From contig NC_014618.1 of the NCBI RefSeq assembly GCF_000164865.1, forward strand, positions 2,046,001 through 2,110,000: a stretch of DNA of 64,000 nt. The letters run 5' to 3'. This document shows, piece after piece, positions 8,732 through 16,028 of this stretch (its first letter is position 1; every line of letters starts with the position of its first letter). The translations under genes were made by a program, and so were the position numbers. The DNA comes from [Enterobacter] lignolyticus SCF1. GTDB lineage: Bacteria > Pseudomonadota > Gammaproteobacteria > Enterobacterales > Enterobacteriaceae. Under the pieces are notes generated by a model, which was not told the origin of the DNA, did not search any database, and saw nothing but the letters and a program-made list of their open reading frames with translations.

Positions 8732-9079
8732 ATGAAAACAGCAGGAGTAATGGCGGCGGTCGTATTGCTGATGGCAGGCGTGTCTGCCCATGCCGCGGAC
8801 GATAAAACGGTGACCTTCCCGAAATGCGAAGGCATGAGCGCCGACGGTATCGCCGCCAGCGTGAAGCGGGATTACACGCAAAACCGCGTGGTGAAATGGG
8901 CTGACGATCAGCAGAAGCTGGGGCAGGTCGATCCGGTGGCGTGGGTTAACAGCAACGACATCAGCGGCAGCGCGGGCAAATGGCGCGTGCCGATGACGGT
9001 GCGCGGGAAAAGCGCCGATTTACACTACGTGGTTACGGTTGACTGCGCGGCGGGAACGGCGGTGTACAGCGCGCAGTAA
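8732..9079 (+). CDS. yebF: YebF-like exported protein
   Basis: This 115-aa protein has a signal peptide (MKTAGVMAAVVLLMAGVSAHA) followed by a mature domain matching YebF (TFPKCEG, ASVKRDYTQNRVVKWADDQ, MTVRGKSADLHY, VDCAAG). Two cysteines in the mature part can form the YebF disulfide. E. coli YebF is carried to the medium through the outer membrane; its physiological role is unclear. The ATG at 8732 is preferred over the adjacent ATG at 8729 because it is better spaced from the AGGAG site. It is followed by yebE in the same direction. Confidence 0.9.
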   Translation: MKTAGVMAAVVLLMAGVSAHAADDKTVTFPKCEGMSADGIAASVKRDYTQNRVVKWADDQQKLGQVDPVAWVNSNDISGSAGKWRVPMTVRGKSADLHYVVTVDCAAGTAVYSAQ

Positions 9080-9164
9080 TTTGCGCATCTTTAGCCGTTT
9101 CAGACGTTTTTTGACATCCCCTCGCTTACGCTGTGATGATTCGTTACCGCATTGTGAGGGGAAT

Positions 9165-9821
9165 ATGGCTAACTGGCTCAACCAACTTCAGTCACTTCTT
9201 GGGCAGCAGGGCAGTTCTGCCCCGGCATCCTCCGGCGAGCAGGGGCTTAGCAAGCTGCTCGTACCCGGCGCGCTGGGGGGGCTTGCCGGGCTGCTGGTCG
9301 CCAATAAATCGTCGCGAAAACTGTTAGCTAAATACGGCGGCGGCGCGCTGCTGGTTGGCGGCGGCGCCGTGGCCGGCACGGTGCTGTGGAACAAATACAA
9401 AGACAAAATGCGCCCGGCTCAGCAGGGCGACGCGCAGTTTGGGCAGAACAGCAGCGCGCTGGATGTCCGTACTGAGCGGTTGATTCTCGCGCTGGTGTTT
9501 GCCGCCAAAAGCGACGGACATATCGATGACAAAGAGCGGGCGGCGATTGACCGGCAGCTGCAGGAAGCGGGCGTCGAATCTCAGGGCCGGGCGCTGGTCG
9601 ACCAGGCTATCGCTCAGCCGCTGGATCCTGAGCGGCTGGCCCGCGGGGTGCAAAACGAGGACGAAGCGCTGGAGCTCTACTTCCTGAGCTGTGCCGCTAT
9701 CGATATCGATCACTTTATGGAGCGCAGCTATCTTAACGCGCTGGGGGATGCGCTTAAAATCCCGCAGGACGTCCGTGAAGGGATTGAGCAGGACATTCTG
9801 GCGCAAAAACAGGCGCTTTAA
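9165..9821 (+). CDS. yebE: YebE, DUF533 inner-membrane protein
   Basis: The 218-aa product matches E. coli YebE (219 aa). After a short N-terminal part there is a glycine-rich hydrophobic stretch (residues about 32-72, GALGGLAGLLVANK and YGGGALLVGGGAVAGTVLW). The C-terminal half is a TerB-like helical domain rich in acidic residues. Molecular function is unknown; in E. coli it belongs to the Cpx envelope-stress response. The start is supported by GAGGGGAAT upstream. A TTGACA at 9111-9116 could be its -35 element. Confidence 0.92.
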   Translation: MANWLNQLQSLLGQQGSSAPASSGEQGLSKLLVPGALGGLAGLLVANKSSRKLLAKYGGGALLVGGGAVAGTVLWNKYKDKMRPAQQGDAQFGQNSSALDVRTERLILALVFAAKSDGHIDDKERAAIDRQLQEAGVESQGRALVDQAIAQPLDPERLARGVQNEDEALELYFLSCAAIDIDHFMERSYLNALGDALKIPQDVREGIEQDILAQKQAL

Positions 9822-9901
9822 GCGCCCGAACGCAGGTTTCGCTTGCATCGTCCGTGAGTTTTGCCACCCTTAGAGGAGATAACTCGCAGAAGAACAACGA
9901 T

Positions 9902-11962
9902 ATGCCACCAAAAGCGAAACGAATTCCCCACGTCATGACCTTGCATGGCGACACCCGGATTGATAACTACTACTGGCTGCGCGACGATACCCGTTCGCAG
10001 CCTGACGTGCTCGACTATCTCCGTAAGGAGAACGACTACGGCCGCGAGGTGATGGGCGCGCACCGCGCGCTACAGGACCGGGTGCTTAAAGAGATAGTGG
10101 ACAGGATCCCGCCGCGTGAAGTCTCCGCGCCCTACGTCAAAAACGGCTATCGCTACCGGCAAATCTACGAGCCGGGCTGCGAGTATGCGGTTTACCAGCG
10201 CCAGTCGGTGCAAAAAGAGGAATGGGAGGCGTGGGAGTGCCTGCTTGACGCCAATCTGCGCGCCGCCAACAGCGAGTTTTATACGCTGGGCGGGCTGGCG
10301 ATTTCCCCGGACAACACCCTGATGGCGCTGGCGGAAGACTACCTTTCCCGCCGCCAGTACGGGCTGCGGCTGCGTAACCTGCAAACCGGTAACTGGTACC
10401 CGGAAACCCTGGAGAACGTCGAGCCGGAGTTTGTCTGGGGCAACGATTCGCAAACCCTCTACTACGTGCGCAAGCACCCGACCACGCTGCTGCCGTACCA
10501 GGTCTGGCGCCATACGGTCGGGATGCCGGTATCGGCGGATGAGCTGGTCTACGAAGAGCGCGACGACGCCTTTTACGTCAGTCTGCATAAAACCAGCTCA
10601 AAGCATTACGTTATCATCACTCTCGCCAGCGCAACCACCAGCGAAGTGCTGCTGCTGGATGCCGAACTGCCAGACGCGCAGCCGCTGTGTTTTCTCCCGC
10701 GACGTAAGGATCACGAGTACAGCCTCGACCATTTTCAGCACCACTTTTACCTGCGTTCAAACCGCGAGGGGAAGAATTTTGGCCTCTACCGTACGCCGGT
10801 ACGCGATGAAAGCCGCTGGGAGGCGCTGATCCCGCCGCGCGAGGACGTGATGCTGGAAGGGTTTACCCTGTTTACCGACTGGCTGGTCGTTGAGGAGCGC
10901 CAGCGTGGGCTAACCAGCCTGCGGCAGATTAACCGTAAGACCCGGGAGTCGATCGGTATCGCTTTTGACGATCCGGCCTACGTCAGTTGGGTGTCGTATA
11001 ACCCCGAGCCGGACACTCCGCGCCTGCGCTACGGGTACTCGTCGATGACCACGCCGGATACGCTGTTTGAGCTCAATATGGATACCGGCGAACGTCGGGT
11101 GCTCAAGCAGCAGGAGGTGAAAGGATTCGACGCCAGCCGTTACCAGAGCGAGCACCTGTGGGTGACGGCGCGCGATGGGACCGAGGTCCCCGTCTCGCTG
11201 GTGTACCGTCGCGAGCACTTTCGCAAAGGGAAAAATCCGCTGCTGGTTTACGGCTACGGCTCCTACGGCGCCAGCATGGACGCGGATTTCAGCGCCAGCC
11301 GCCTGAGCCTGCTCGACCGGGGCTTCGTCTTCGCCATCGCGCACATCCGCGGCGGCGGCGAGCTGGGCCAGCAGTGGTATGAGGACGGAAAATTCCTGCA
11401 GAAAAAGCACACCTTTAACGACTACCTCGACGTCTGCGACGCGCTGCTGGCGCAGGGCTATGGGGCGCCGTCGCTGTGCTACGGCATGGGGGGAAGCGCA
11501 GGCGGCATGCTGATGGGCGTGGCAATTAACGAACGTCCTGAGCTGTTTCACGGGGTCGTGGCCCAGGTGCCGTTCGTGGATGTGCTGACCACCATGCTGG
11601 ATGAGTCGATTCCGCTGACCACCGGCGAGTTTGAAGAGTGGGGGGACCCGCAGGACGAAACGTACTATCGTTACATGAAGAGCTACAGCCCCTACGACAA
11701 CGTTGCGGCAAAAGCGTACCCCAACCTGCTGGTGACCACCGGCCTGCACGATTCGCAGGTCCAGTACTGGGAGCCTGCGAAGTGGGTGGCTAAGCTGCGG
11801 GAGCTGAAAACGGACGACAACCTGCTGCTGCTGTGCACCGATATGGACTCCGGACATGGCGGAAAATCCGGGCGCTTTAAGAGCTATGAAGGCGTGGCGC
11901 TGGAGTTCGCCTTCCTGATCGCGCTGGCGCAGGGCATTTTACCCGGACGCGCGCCGCGCTGA
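9902..11962 (+). CDS. ptrB: Oligopeptidase B (protease II)
   Basis: A cytoplasmic serine peptidase of the prolyl oligopeptidase family that cuts after Arg and Lys in short peptides. The product is 686 aa, the same as E. coli PtrB. An N-terminal beta-propeller is followed by the C-terminal alpha/beta-hydrolase domain with the nucleophile in GMGGSAGG (about Ser532), an Asp in GLHDSQVQYWEP and the His in DMDSGHGGKSGRF (about His652). The ATG at 9902 (MPPKAKRIPHV) matches the family; an upstream in-frame ATG at 9854 is not needed. Its TGA directly abuts the exoX stop. Confidence 0.97.
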   Translation: MPPKAKRIPHVMTLHGDTRIDNYYWLRDDTRSQPDVLDYLRKENDYGREVMGAHRALQDRVLKEIVDRIPPREVSAPYVKNGYRYRQIYEPGCEYAVYQRQSVQKEEWEAWECLLDANLRAANSEFYTLGGLAISPDNTLMALAEDYLSRRQYGLRLRNLQTGNWYPETLENVEPEFVWGNDSQTLYYVRKHPTTLLPYQVWRHTVGMPVSADELVYEERDDAFYVSLHKTSSKHYVIITLASATTSEVLLLDAELPDAQPLCFLPRRKDHEYSLDHFQHHFYLRSNREGKNFGLYRTPVRDESRWEALIPPREDVMLEGFTLFTDWLVVEERQRGLTSLRQINRKTRESIGIAFDDPAYVSWVSYNPEPDTPRLRYGYSSMTTPDTLFELNMDTGERRVLKQQEVKGFDASRYQSEHLWVTARDGTEVPVSLVYRREHFRKGKNPLLVYGYGSYGASMDADFSASRLSLLDRGFVFAIAHIRGGGELGQQWYEDGKFLQKKHTFNDYLDVCDALLAQGYGAPSLCYGMGGSAGGMLMGVAINERPELFHGVVAQVPFVDVLTTMLDESIPLTTGEFEEWGDPQDETYYRYMKSYSPYDNVAAKAYPNLLVTTGLHDSQVQYWEPAKWVAKLRELKTDDNLLLLCTDMDSGHGGKSGRFKSYEGVALEFAFLIALAQGILPGRAPR

Positions 11963-12622
11963 TTATTCGCCGAGCCAGTGCTTTAGCGTCAGACGCAGCT
12001 GCGGGCTCATATTATCGAGGTTATTGAACAGCCAGCGCAGGTAGCCGGGGTCGTTTTGCGCGATCTCGGCCACCGGCTTTCCGCGATACTTGCCGAAGGT
12101 AAAGGTGGTGAGCAGGGCCGGACGACCGGTAATTTCCGCCATCTGGTCCGGCGTCCAGCCTGACGTATTGATGATATCAATCAGCAGAGCCGCGGTGATG
12201 TAGCAATCATACAGCGCCCGGTGGTGGTGCAGCCCCGGCGGCGTGGCGACGCTCAGCTTGCGGGATTTATACAGCGCCATATTGCTGTACTTGATGCCGG
12301 GCCACAGGCGGCGGGCCAGCTTCATGGTGCAGATCCATTCGCCGTTCATCTCGGGCAGCACGCGACGGTCAAAGCTGGCGTTGTGCGCCACATACCAAGC
12401 GCTTCCCTGATACAGCGGAACAACCTCTTCAATCCAGGGCTTATCCGCCACCATCTCTTCGGTTATTCGGTGGATAGCCATCGCCTGCGGGCTGATAGGG
12501 CGATCGGGCCGGATAAGGTGGCTCATTGGATTGGTTATCTTTCCGTCGACGATATCGACGGAAGCAATTTCAACGACGCCTCCCTGCAAATCGCAGGTTT
12601 CGGTATCGATAACGCGTAGCAT
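11963..12622 (-). CDS. exoX: Exodeoxyribonuclease X
   Basis: A DnaQ-like 3'-5' exonuclease of 219 aa (E. coli 220) acting on single- and double-stranded DNA in mismatch repair and recombination. DEDDh motifs are visible: Exo I with D6 and E8 (MLRVIDTETCD), Exo II in VAHNASFDRRVL, and Exo III HHHRALYDCY. A C-terminal part (FTFGKYRGKPVAEIA) follows. The stop codon touches the convergent ptrB stop with no intervening base. yobB lies 27 bases upstream on the same strand and may be co-transcribed. Confidence 0.96.
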   Translation of the reverse strand: MLRVIDTETCDLQGGVVEIASVDIVDGKITNPMSHLIRPDRPISPQAMAIHRITEEMVADKPWIEEVVPLYQGSAWYVAHNASFDRRVLPEMNGEWICTMKLARRLWPGIKYSNMALYKSRKLSVATPPGLHHHRALYDCYITAALLIDIINTSGWTPDQMAEITGRPALLTTFTFGKYRGKPVAEIAQNDPGYLRWLFNNLDNMSPQLRLTLKHWLGE

Positions 12623-12649
12623 GGCGCACTCCCGGCAGAAAAGTGCAGG

Positions 12650-13357
12650 TTATGCGCCGCTATGGCATTCGTCAATGGCTGATATATTTTCGTGAAGCGG
12701 AATGATATCCCCCTCCCAGCCGCCGTCGTGCTTTCGCCCCGTGAGCAGAAGCTCGCCCTCGTCAGCGCGCACGATGAGCTGGCCGCTTTCGTCCCACAGG
12801 GCGCTACCGCCGGACGTGGCGCCGCAGGCGTAGCTGGATTTCAGCACGGCGATGGCGTAGCGGTGGGCGAATCGCTGCAGGCGCTGCACCGACTGTAGCT
12901 GCTCGCACTCCTCGCTACAGGTCCCGGTGGCCAGCAGCAGCGCCTGCGGATCGATCTCGCAGCCCTCGGCTCCGCCGTCAAAGGTGCCTGTCTGGCATCC
13001 GACCGGCGTCAGGCAGGTTCCCTGGCCCTGGCATGCGGTGAGCGGCGCGCTGGCGCCGGGAAGGAAAATGGCGACGCCTTTTGTCCGCTCGCCGTCGACG
13101 TCGACCGGCATTCCGGTGATGATCGTCATGGCGTGACGTCTGGCCGCGTAGCTCAGGGGGCGCAGCAGTTCGACGTCAGGGGGCACCGGGAGATGCCGGG
13201 CTTCGCCGGGGCCGGTGAGCGACATTTCAGGGAACAGCAATACATCGCAGTCCAGCTTCGCGGCGGCTTCGATGAAATGCAAATGGTGGGCAACGTTCTC
13301 AGCAACGCTCCGGTTACAGGCCGCATACTGGGCGGCAGCAATAGTCCATTCAGGCAT
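12650..13357 (-). CDS. yobB: YobB, carbon-nitrogen hydrolase (nitrilase) superfamily protein
   Basis: This 235-aa protein begins MPEWTIAAAQYAACNRSVAEN, as nitrilase-superfamily members do, and matches E. coli YobB by position between exoX and holE. The catalytic Glu is likely E44 (VLLFPEMSLTG). The segment that normally carries the catalytic Lys (YRKxHLxP type) reads ACQGQGTCLTPVG here, so the Lys appears to be missing. A Cys at 147 (LLATGTCSEEC) could be the nucleophile. The protein is cysteine-rich in this region. Substrate unknown; it may be catalytically altered. The start is taken at the first family-like Met; an extension of nine codons is possible. Confidence 0.83.
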   Translation of the reverse strand: MPEWTIAAAQYAACNRSVAENVAHHLHFIEAAAKLDCDVLLFPEMSLTGPGEARHLPVPPDVELLRPLSYAARRHAMTIITGMPVDVDGERTKGVAIFLPGASAPLTACQGQGTCLTPVGCQTGTFDGGAEGCEIDPQALLLATGTCSEECEQLQSVQRLQRFAHRYAIAVLKSSYACGATSGGSALWDESGQLIVRADEGELLLTGRKHDGGWEGDIIPLHENISAIDECHSGA

Positions 13358-13456
13358 AGTGGCTTCCTTAACACAATGTCCCATGTTCTCATGCTTGAGA
13401 ATTATCTTATTGAGTGTACGGGAATGTGTGTAAGGAAGTGTAACAATGAGTAAGGG

Positions 13457-13687
13457 TTATTTGACTTTAGGTTCGTAGGGCAGGCGTGACATAGTGACCG
13501 AGGCCAGGCGGTGGGCAATCAGGCGCTCGCGAAACCAGCCGCGCAGGTGTTCGGGCTGCTCTCGTTCGACCACTTCGGCGACAACCGGCATGTTGTAGCG
13601 CTCTTTAAAGGCAACGCCGGCGGCGGCCAGATCGACGTTCACTTTGTCCATCTCTTCTTGCGGGATTTTCGCCAGATTCATTTCCAT
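13457..13687 (-). CDS. holE: DNA polymerase III theta subunit
   Basis: The 76-aa protein is nearly identical to E. coli HolE (EMDKVNVDLAAAGVAFKERY, REQPEHLRGWFRERLIAHRL, SRLPYEPKVK). Theta binds the proofreading subunit DnaQ (epsilon) in the polymerase core and slightly stabilises it. A strong AGGAGG site precedes the ATG. It is divergent from yobA. Confidence 0.97.
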   Translation of the reverse strand: MEMNLAKIPQEEMDKVNVDLAAAGVAFKERYNMPVVAEVVEREQPEHLRGWFRERLIAHRLASVTMSRLPYEPKVK

Positions 13688-13825
13688 GTTTGCCTCCTGT
13701 TGTTGACGGGGCTGAAATTACGCAGAGTGTCGCGAAATAGCAAGCCCGACGGGATGCATTCTCGACTCAGGCATTATACAGGGTTATTCTCTCGGGCAGA
13801 TACATAACAAAATGGAATGAAGAAT

Positions 13826-14200
13826 ATGGGCCTCATCGCGTCACGCGCTTTGCGCGGAATTGTCTTTTTTGCCTGCGCCGTCGCGGCATCCTCCGCTTTC
13901 GCGCATGCGCATCTGCAACAGCAGTCGCCGGCGGCCGACACCGAGATCAGCGCTGCACCCCAGGCGTTGACCCTGCGTTTTTCCGAGGGCATTGAGGGTA
14001 AATTCAGCGGCGTTACCCTGACCGGCCCGCAGCATGAAGCCATCCTGACCGGTCCGGCCGCGGTCAGCGAGAAAGACGATAAACAGCTTGTCGTCCCGCT
14101 GACGCAGGCGCTGAAATCCGGTTCGTATACCGTAAACTGGCATGTGGTGTCCGTTGATGGCCATAAAACCCAGGGACAATATCACTTTAGCGTGAAGTAA
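13826..14200 (+). CDS. yobA: YobA, CopC-family periplasmic copper-binding protein
   Basis: The product is 124 aa with a signal peptide of about 26 residues ending in SSAFA, so the mature protein begins HAHL. An N-terminal histidine is the Cu(II) ligand of CopC proteins, and the paired DGHKTQGQYHFS motif is present at the C-terminus. Family members bind copper in the periplasm and act with a CopD membrane partner, here yebZ, which starts 3 bases after the stop. An in-frame ATG nine bases upstream (13817) has no ribosome site; 13826 has GGA at proper spacing and gives the E. coli length. Confidence 0.93.
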   Translation: MGLIASRALRGIVFFACAVAASSAFAHAHLQQQSPAADTEISAAPQALTLRFSEGIEGKFSGVTLTGPQHEAILTGPAAVSEKDDKQLVVPLTQALKSGSYTVNWHVVSVDGHKTQGQYHFSVK

Positions 14201-14202
14201 TA

Positions 14203-15072
14203 ATGCTGGCGTGGGCATATAGCGGACTGCGGCTGGTCCATTTTTCCGTACTGATGATGGCGTTGGGCTGCCTGCTTTATGCCGTCTGGTGGGCGACGCC
14301 GACGCTGCGGCGTGTCATTATGCGGCGCTACCATTGCGCGTTGAGAGCGTTTTTTGCGCTGAACGCCGTCAGCGCGACCGCGATGATGATGATTCAGGGC
14401 GGGCAGATGGGCAACGGCTGGGGAGACGTGCTGTCGTCTGAGGTCTGGCTGGCGGTGGCGGGGACCCGCTTTGGCAGCGTCTGGCTGTGGCAGATTCTGC
14501 TGTCCTGGGTAACGTTGATTGTCGTGTGGATGGCAGCGCGACGGCATGCGGGGCTGTTGTTGACGCTGTGTATCGCCCAGTTTTTACTTTTGGCGGGCGT
14601 CGGGCATGCCGCGATGCGCGACGGGCTGCCTGGCGCGTTGCAGCAGCTTAACCATGCCGCGCATCTGCTGTGCGCAGCCGCCTGGTTCGGCGGGCTGTAT
14701 CCCTTTATCTACTGTCTGCATCTGGCGAACGGGCGCCGGCGGCGGGAGGCTATTGTCACGATGATGCATTTCTCCCGCTACGGGCATCTGGCGGTCGCCG
14801 GAGCGATCGTCAGCGGGGTGATAAACGCGGAATTAATCCAGGGGAGCCTGTGGGGTGATTCCGCCTGGGGGCGTCTGCTGCTGGTGAAATGCGGGCTGGT
14901 GGCACTGATGGTCATACTGGCGCTGGTCAATCGCTATATCCTGGTGCCGCGCATGGCGACCGGCGGCGAGCGGATTCGGCAGTGGTTCCTGCGAGCGACG
15001 CAGGCGGAAGTTGTTTTGGGCGCACTGGTGCTGGCAACCGTAAGCGTGTTTGCCACCTGGGAGCCTTTTTAA
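14203..15072 (+). CDS. yebZ: YebZ, CopD-family inner-membrane protein
   Basis: A 289-aa polytopic membrane protein with roughly seven or eight hydrophobic helices. Conserved histidines occur in the first helix (LVHFSVLMM) and in GVGHAAMRD, LNHAAHLLCAAAWFGGLYP and HFSRYGHLAVAG, as in CopD proteins that move copper across the inner membrane. Length matches E. coli YebZ (290). It is encoded 3 bases after yobA and 15 bases before yebY, a tight operon. The direction of copper movement is inferred from the family only. Confidence 0.93.
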   Translation: MLAWAYSGLRLVHFSVLMMALGCLLYAVWWATPTLRRVIMRRYHCALRAFFALNAVSATAMMMIQGGQMGNGWGDVLSSEVWLAVAGTRFGSVWLWQILLSWVTLIVVWMAARRHAGLLLTLCIAQFLLLAGVGHAAMRDGLPGALQQLNHAAHLLCAAAWFGGLYPFIYCLHLANGRRRREAIVTMMHFSRYGHLAVAGAIVSGVINAELIQGSLWGDSAWGRLLLVKCGLVALMVILALVNRYILVPRMATGGERIRQWFLRATQAEVVLGALVLATVSVFATWEPF

Positions 15073-15086
15073 TCAATGGCGAAATC

Positions 15087-15425
15087 ATGAAGAAATTACT
15101 TTTATCGTTGTTATTACTGACCAGCGCCGGTGCGGCGCTGGCGGCACCACAGATAATCACCGTTAGCCGTTTTGAAATCGGCAAGGCGCAGTGGGCGTTC
15201 AACCGTGAGGAGGTGATGCTGACCTGCCGCCCGGGAAATGCGCTTTACGCCATTAACCCCAGCACGCTGGTGCAGTATCCGTTAAACCCGGCGGCGGAGC
15301 AGGAAGTTAAAGAGGGGAAAACGACGGCCCAGCCGATTTCGGTGATCCAGATAGATGATCCCCAGCATCCGGGGCAAAAAAAGAGCCTGGCGCCGTTTAT
15401 TGAACGTGCCGGGAAGCTCTGCTGA
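15087..15425 (+). CDS. yebY: YebY, small exported protein of the yobA-yebZ-yebY operon
   Basis: The 112-aa product (E. coli 113) has a signal peptide (MKKLLLSLLLLTSAGAALA) and a small periplasmic domain with two cysteines (LTCRPG and the final KLC). Domain of unknown function DUF2511 type. The operon position behind copC/copD-like genes suggests a copper- or redox-related role, but this is inference. It is followed by a strong terminator. Confidence 0.92.
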   Translation: MKKLLLSLLLLTSAGAALAAPQIITVSRFEIGKAQWAFNREEVMLTCRPGNALYAINPSTLVQYPLNPAAEQEVKEGKTTAQPISVIQIDDPQHPGQKKSLAPFIERAGKLC

Positions 15426-15454
15426 CGCCTGAAATCATCCCGTTGATTGGCAAT

Positions 15455-15502
15455 AAAAAACCGCGCTGACTTTCTGTGAAGTCGTCGCGGTTTTTTGTTT
15501 TT
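15455..15502. terminator. Bidirectional terminator of yebY (+) and SraC (-)
   Basis: AAAAAACCGCG pairs with CGCGGTTTTTT around an inner GACTT/AAGTC stem, with T-runs on both strands. On the + strand it ends yebY; on the minus strand it is placed where the SraC antisense RNA should end. Confidence 0.85.
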
Positions 15503-15582
15503 GCGACCCGCTGCCGGTCGTTTTTTTCTGACCACTTTTGTAGCGGACTGGAAAACCTGGCGCGGTCATCTATTCTTAAAGG

Positions 15583-15685
15583 GCAAGGCGACTTAGCCTG
15601 CATTAATGCCAACTTTTAGCGCACGGCTCTCTCCCAAGAGCCATTTCCCTGGACCGAATACAGGAATCGTATTCGGTCTCTTTTT
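15583..15685 (+). ncRNA. sdsR: SdsR (RyeB) small RNA
   Basis: The 103-base sequence starting GCAAGGCGACTTAGCCTGC and ending in the hairpin GACCGAATACAGG...TATTCGGTC plus five T residues matches, as I remember it, the highly conserved E. coli/Salmonella SdsR. It is the RpoS-dependent, Hfq-binding RNA that represses mutS, ompD, tolC and others. A RpoS-type -10 element, CTATTCT at 15570-15576, is seven bases before the 5' end. Position next to yebY is the same as in E. coli. Confidence 0.95.
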
Positions 15686-16028
15686 ATTTGTAAGCCATAT
15701 CAGCCGCTTACAAAAACAGAATCAATGTTCATCCGAACGCTTGCTTCTGTTTGCTGCTGTTATATCACACTCGCCCCATAGTTAACATTTTTTTTACAAG
15801 AAAAACGAGGCTCTTACTCTCGATTTTTGGCGCTTATTGAGATGGCGGAGCAGCGAACCTTTCCTGTATGCACCTGATAACTGGCGGGTGAAATCTGCTG
15901 ACTTTATGAAAATACAGAAGTTATAAACTAAAATGATACTGTGCAATCAGGCGTGCCTTTTTCTCAGAAAGCCTGAAAACATGGCGTTATTACAGAATGG
16001 TTCGGCCTCTAACCGGAAGGAAATACTT

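Larger units (their letters stand above)
15455..15723 (-). ncRNA. sraC: SraC (RyeA) antisense RNA, extent approximate
   Basis: In E. coli an RNA of about 249 nt is made opposite SdsR, starting about 38 nt beyond the SdsR 3' end. Transferring that geometry places it from about 15723 down to the minus-strand terminator at 15455-15502, which is present as expected. The 5' end and promoter are not resolved from the sequence. Confidence 0.6.

Noticed and set aside
15933..15980. ATG starts at 15933 and 15981 for the EAL gene
   Set aside because: Both lack a clear ribosome site, and a TATAAA element lies just before 15933; the GTG at 16029 has AAGGA at ideal spacing. Not excluded.
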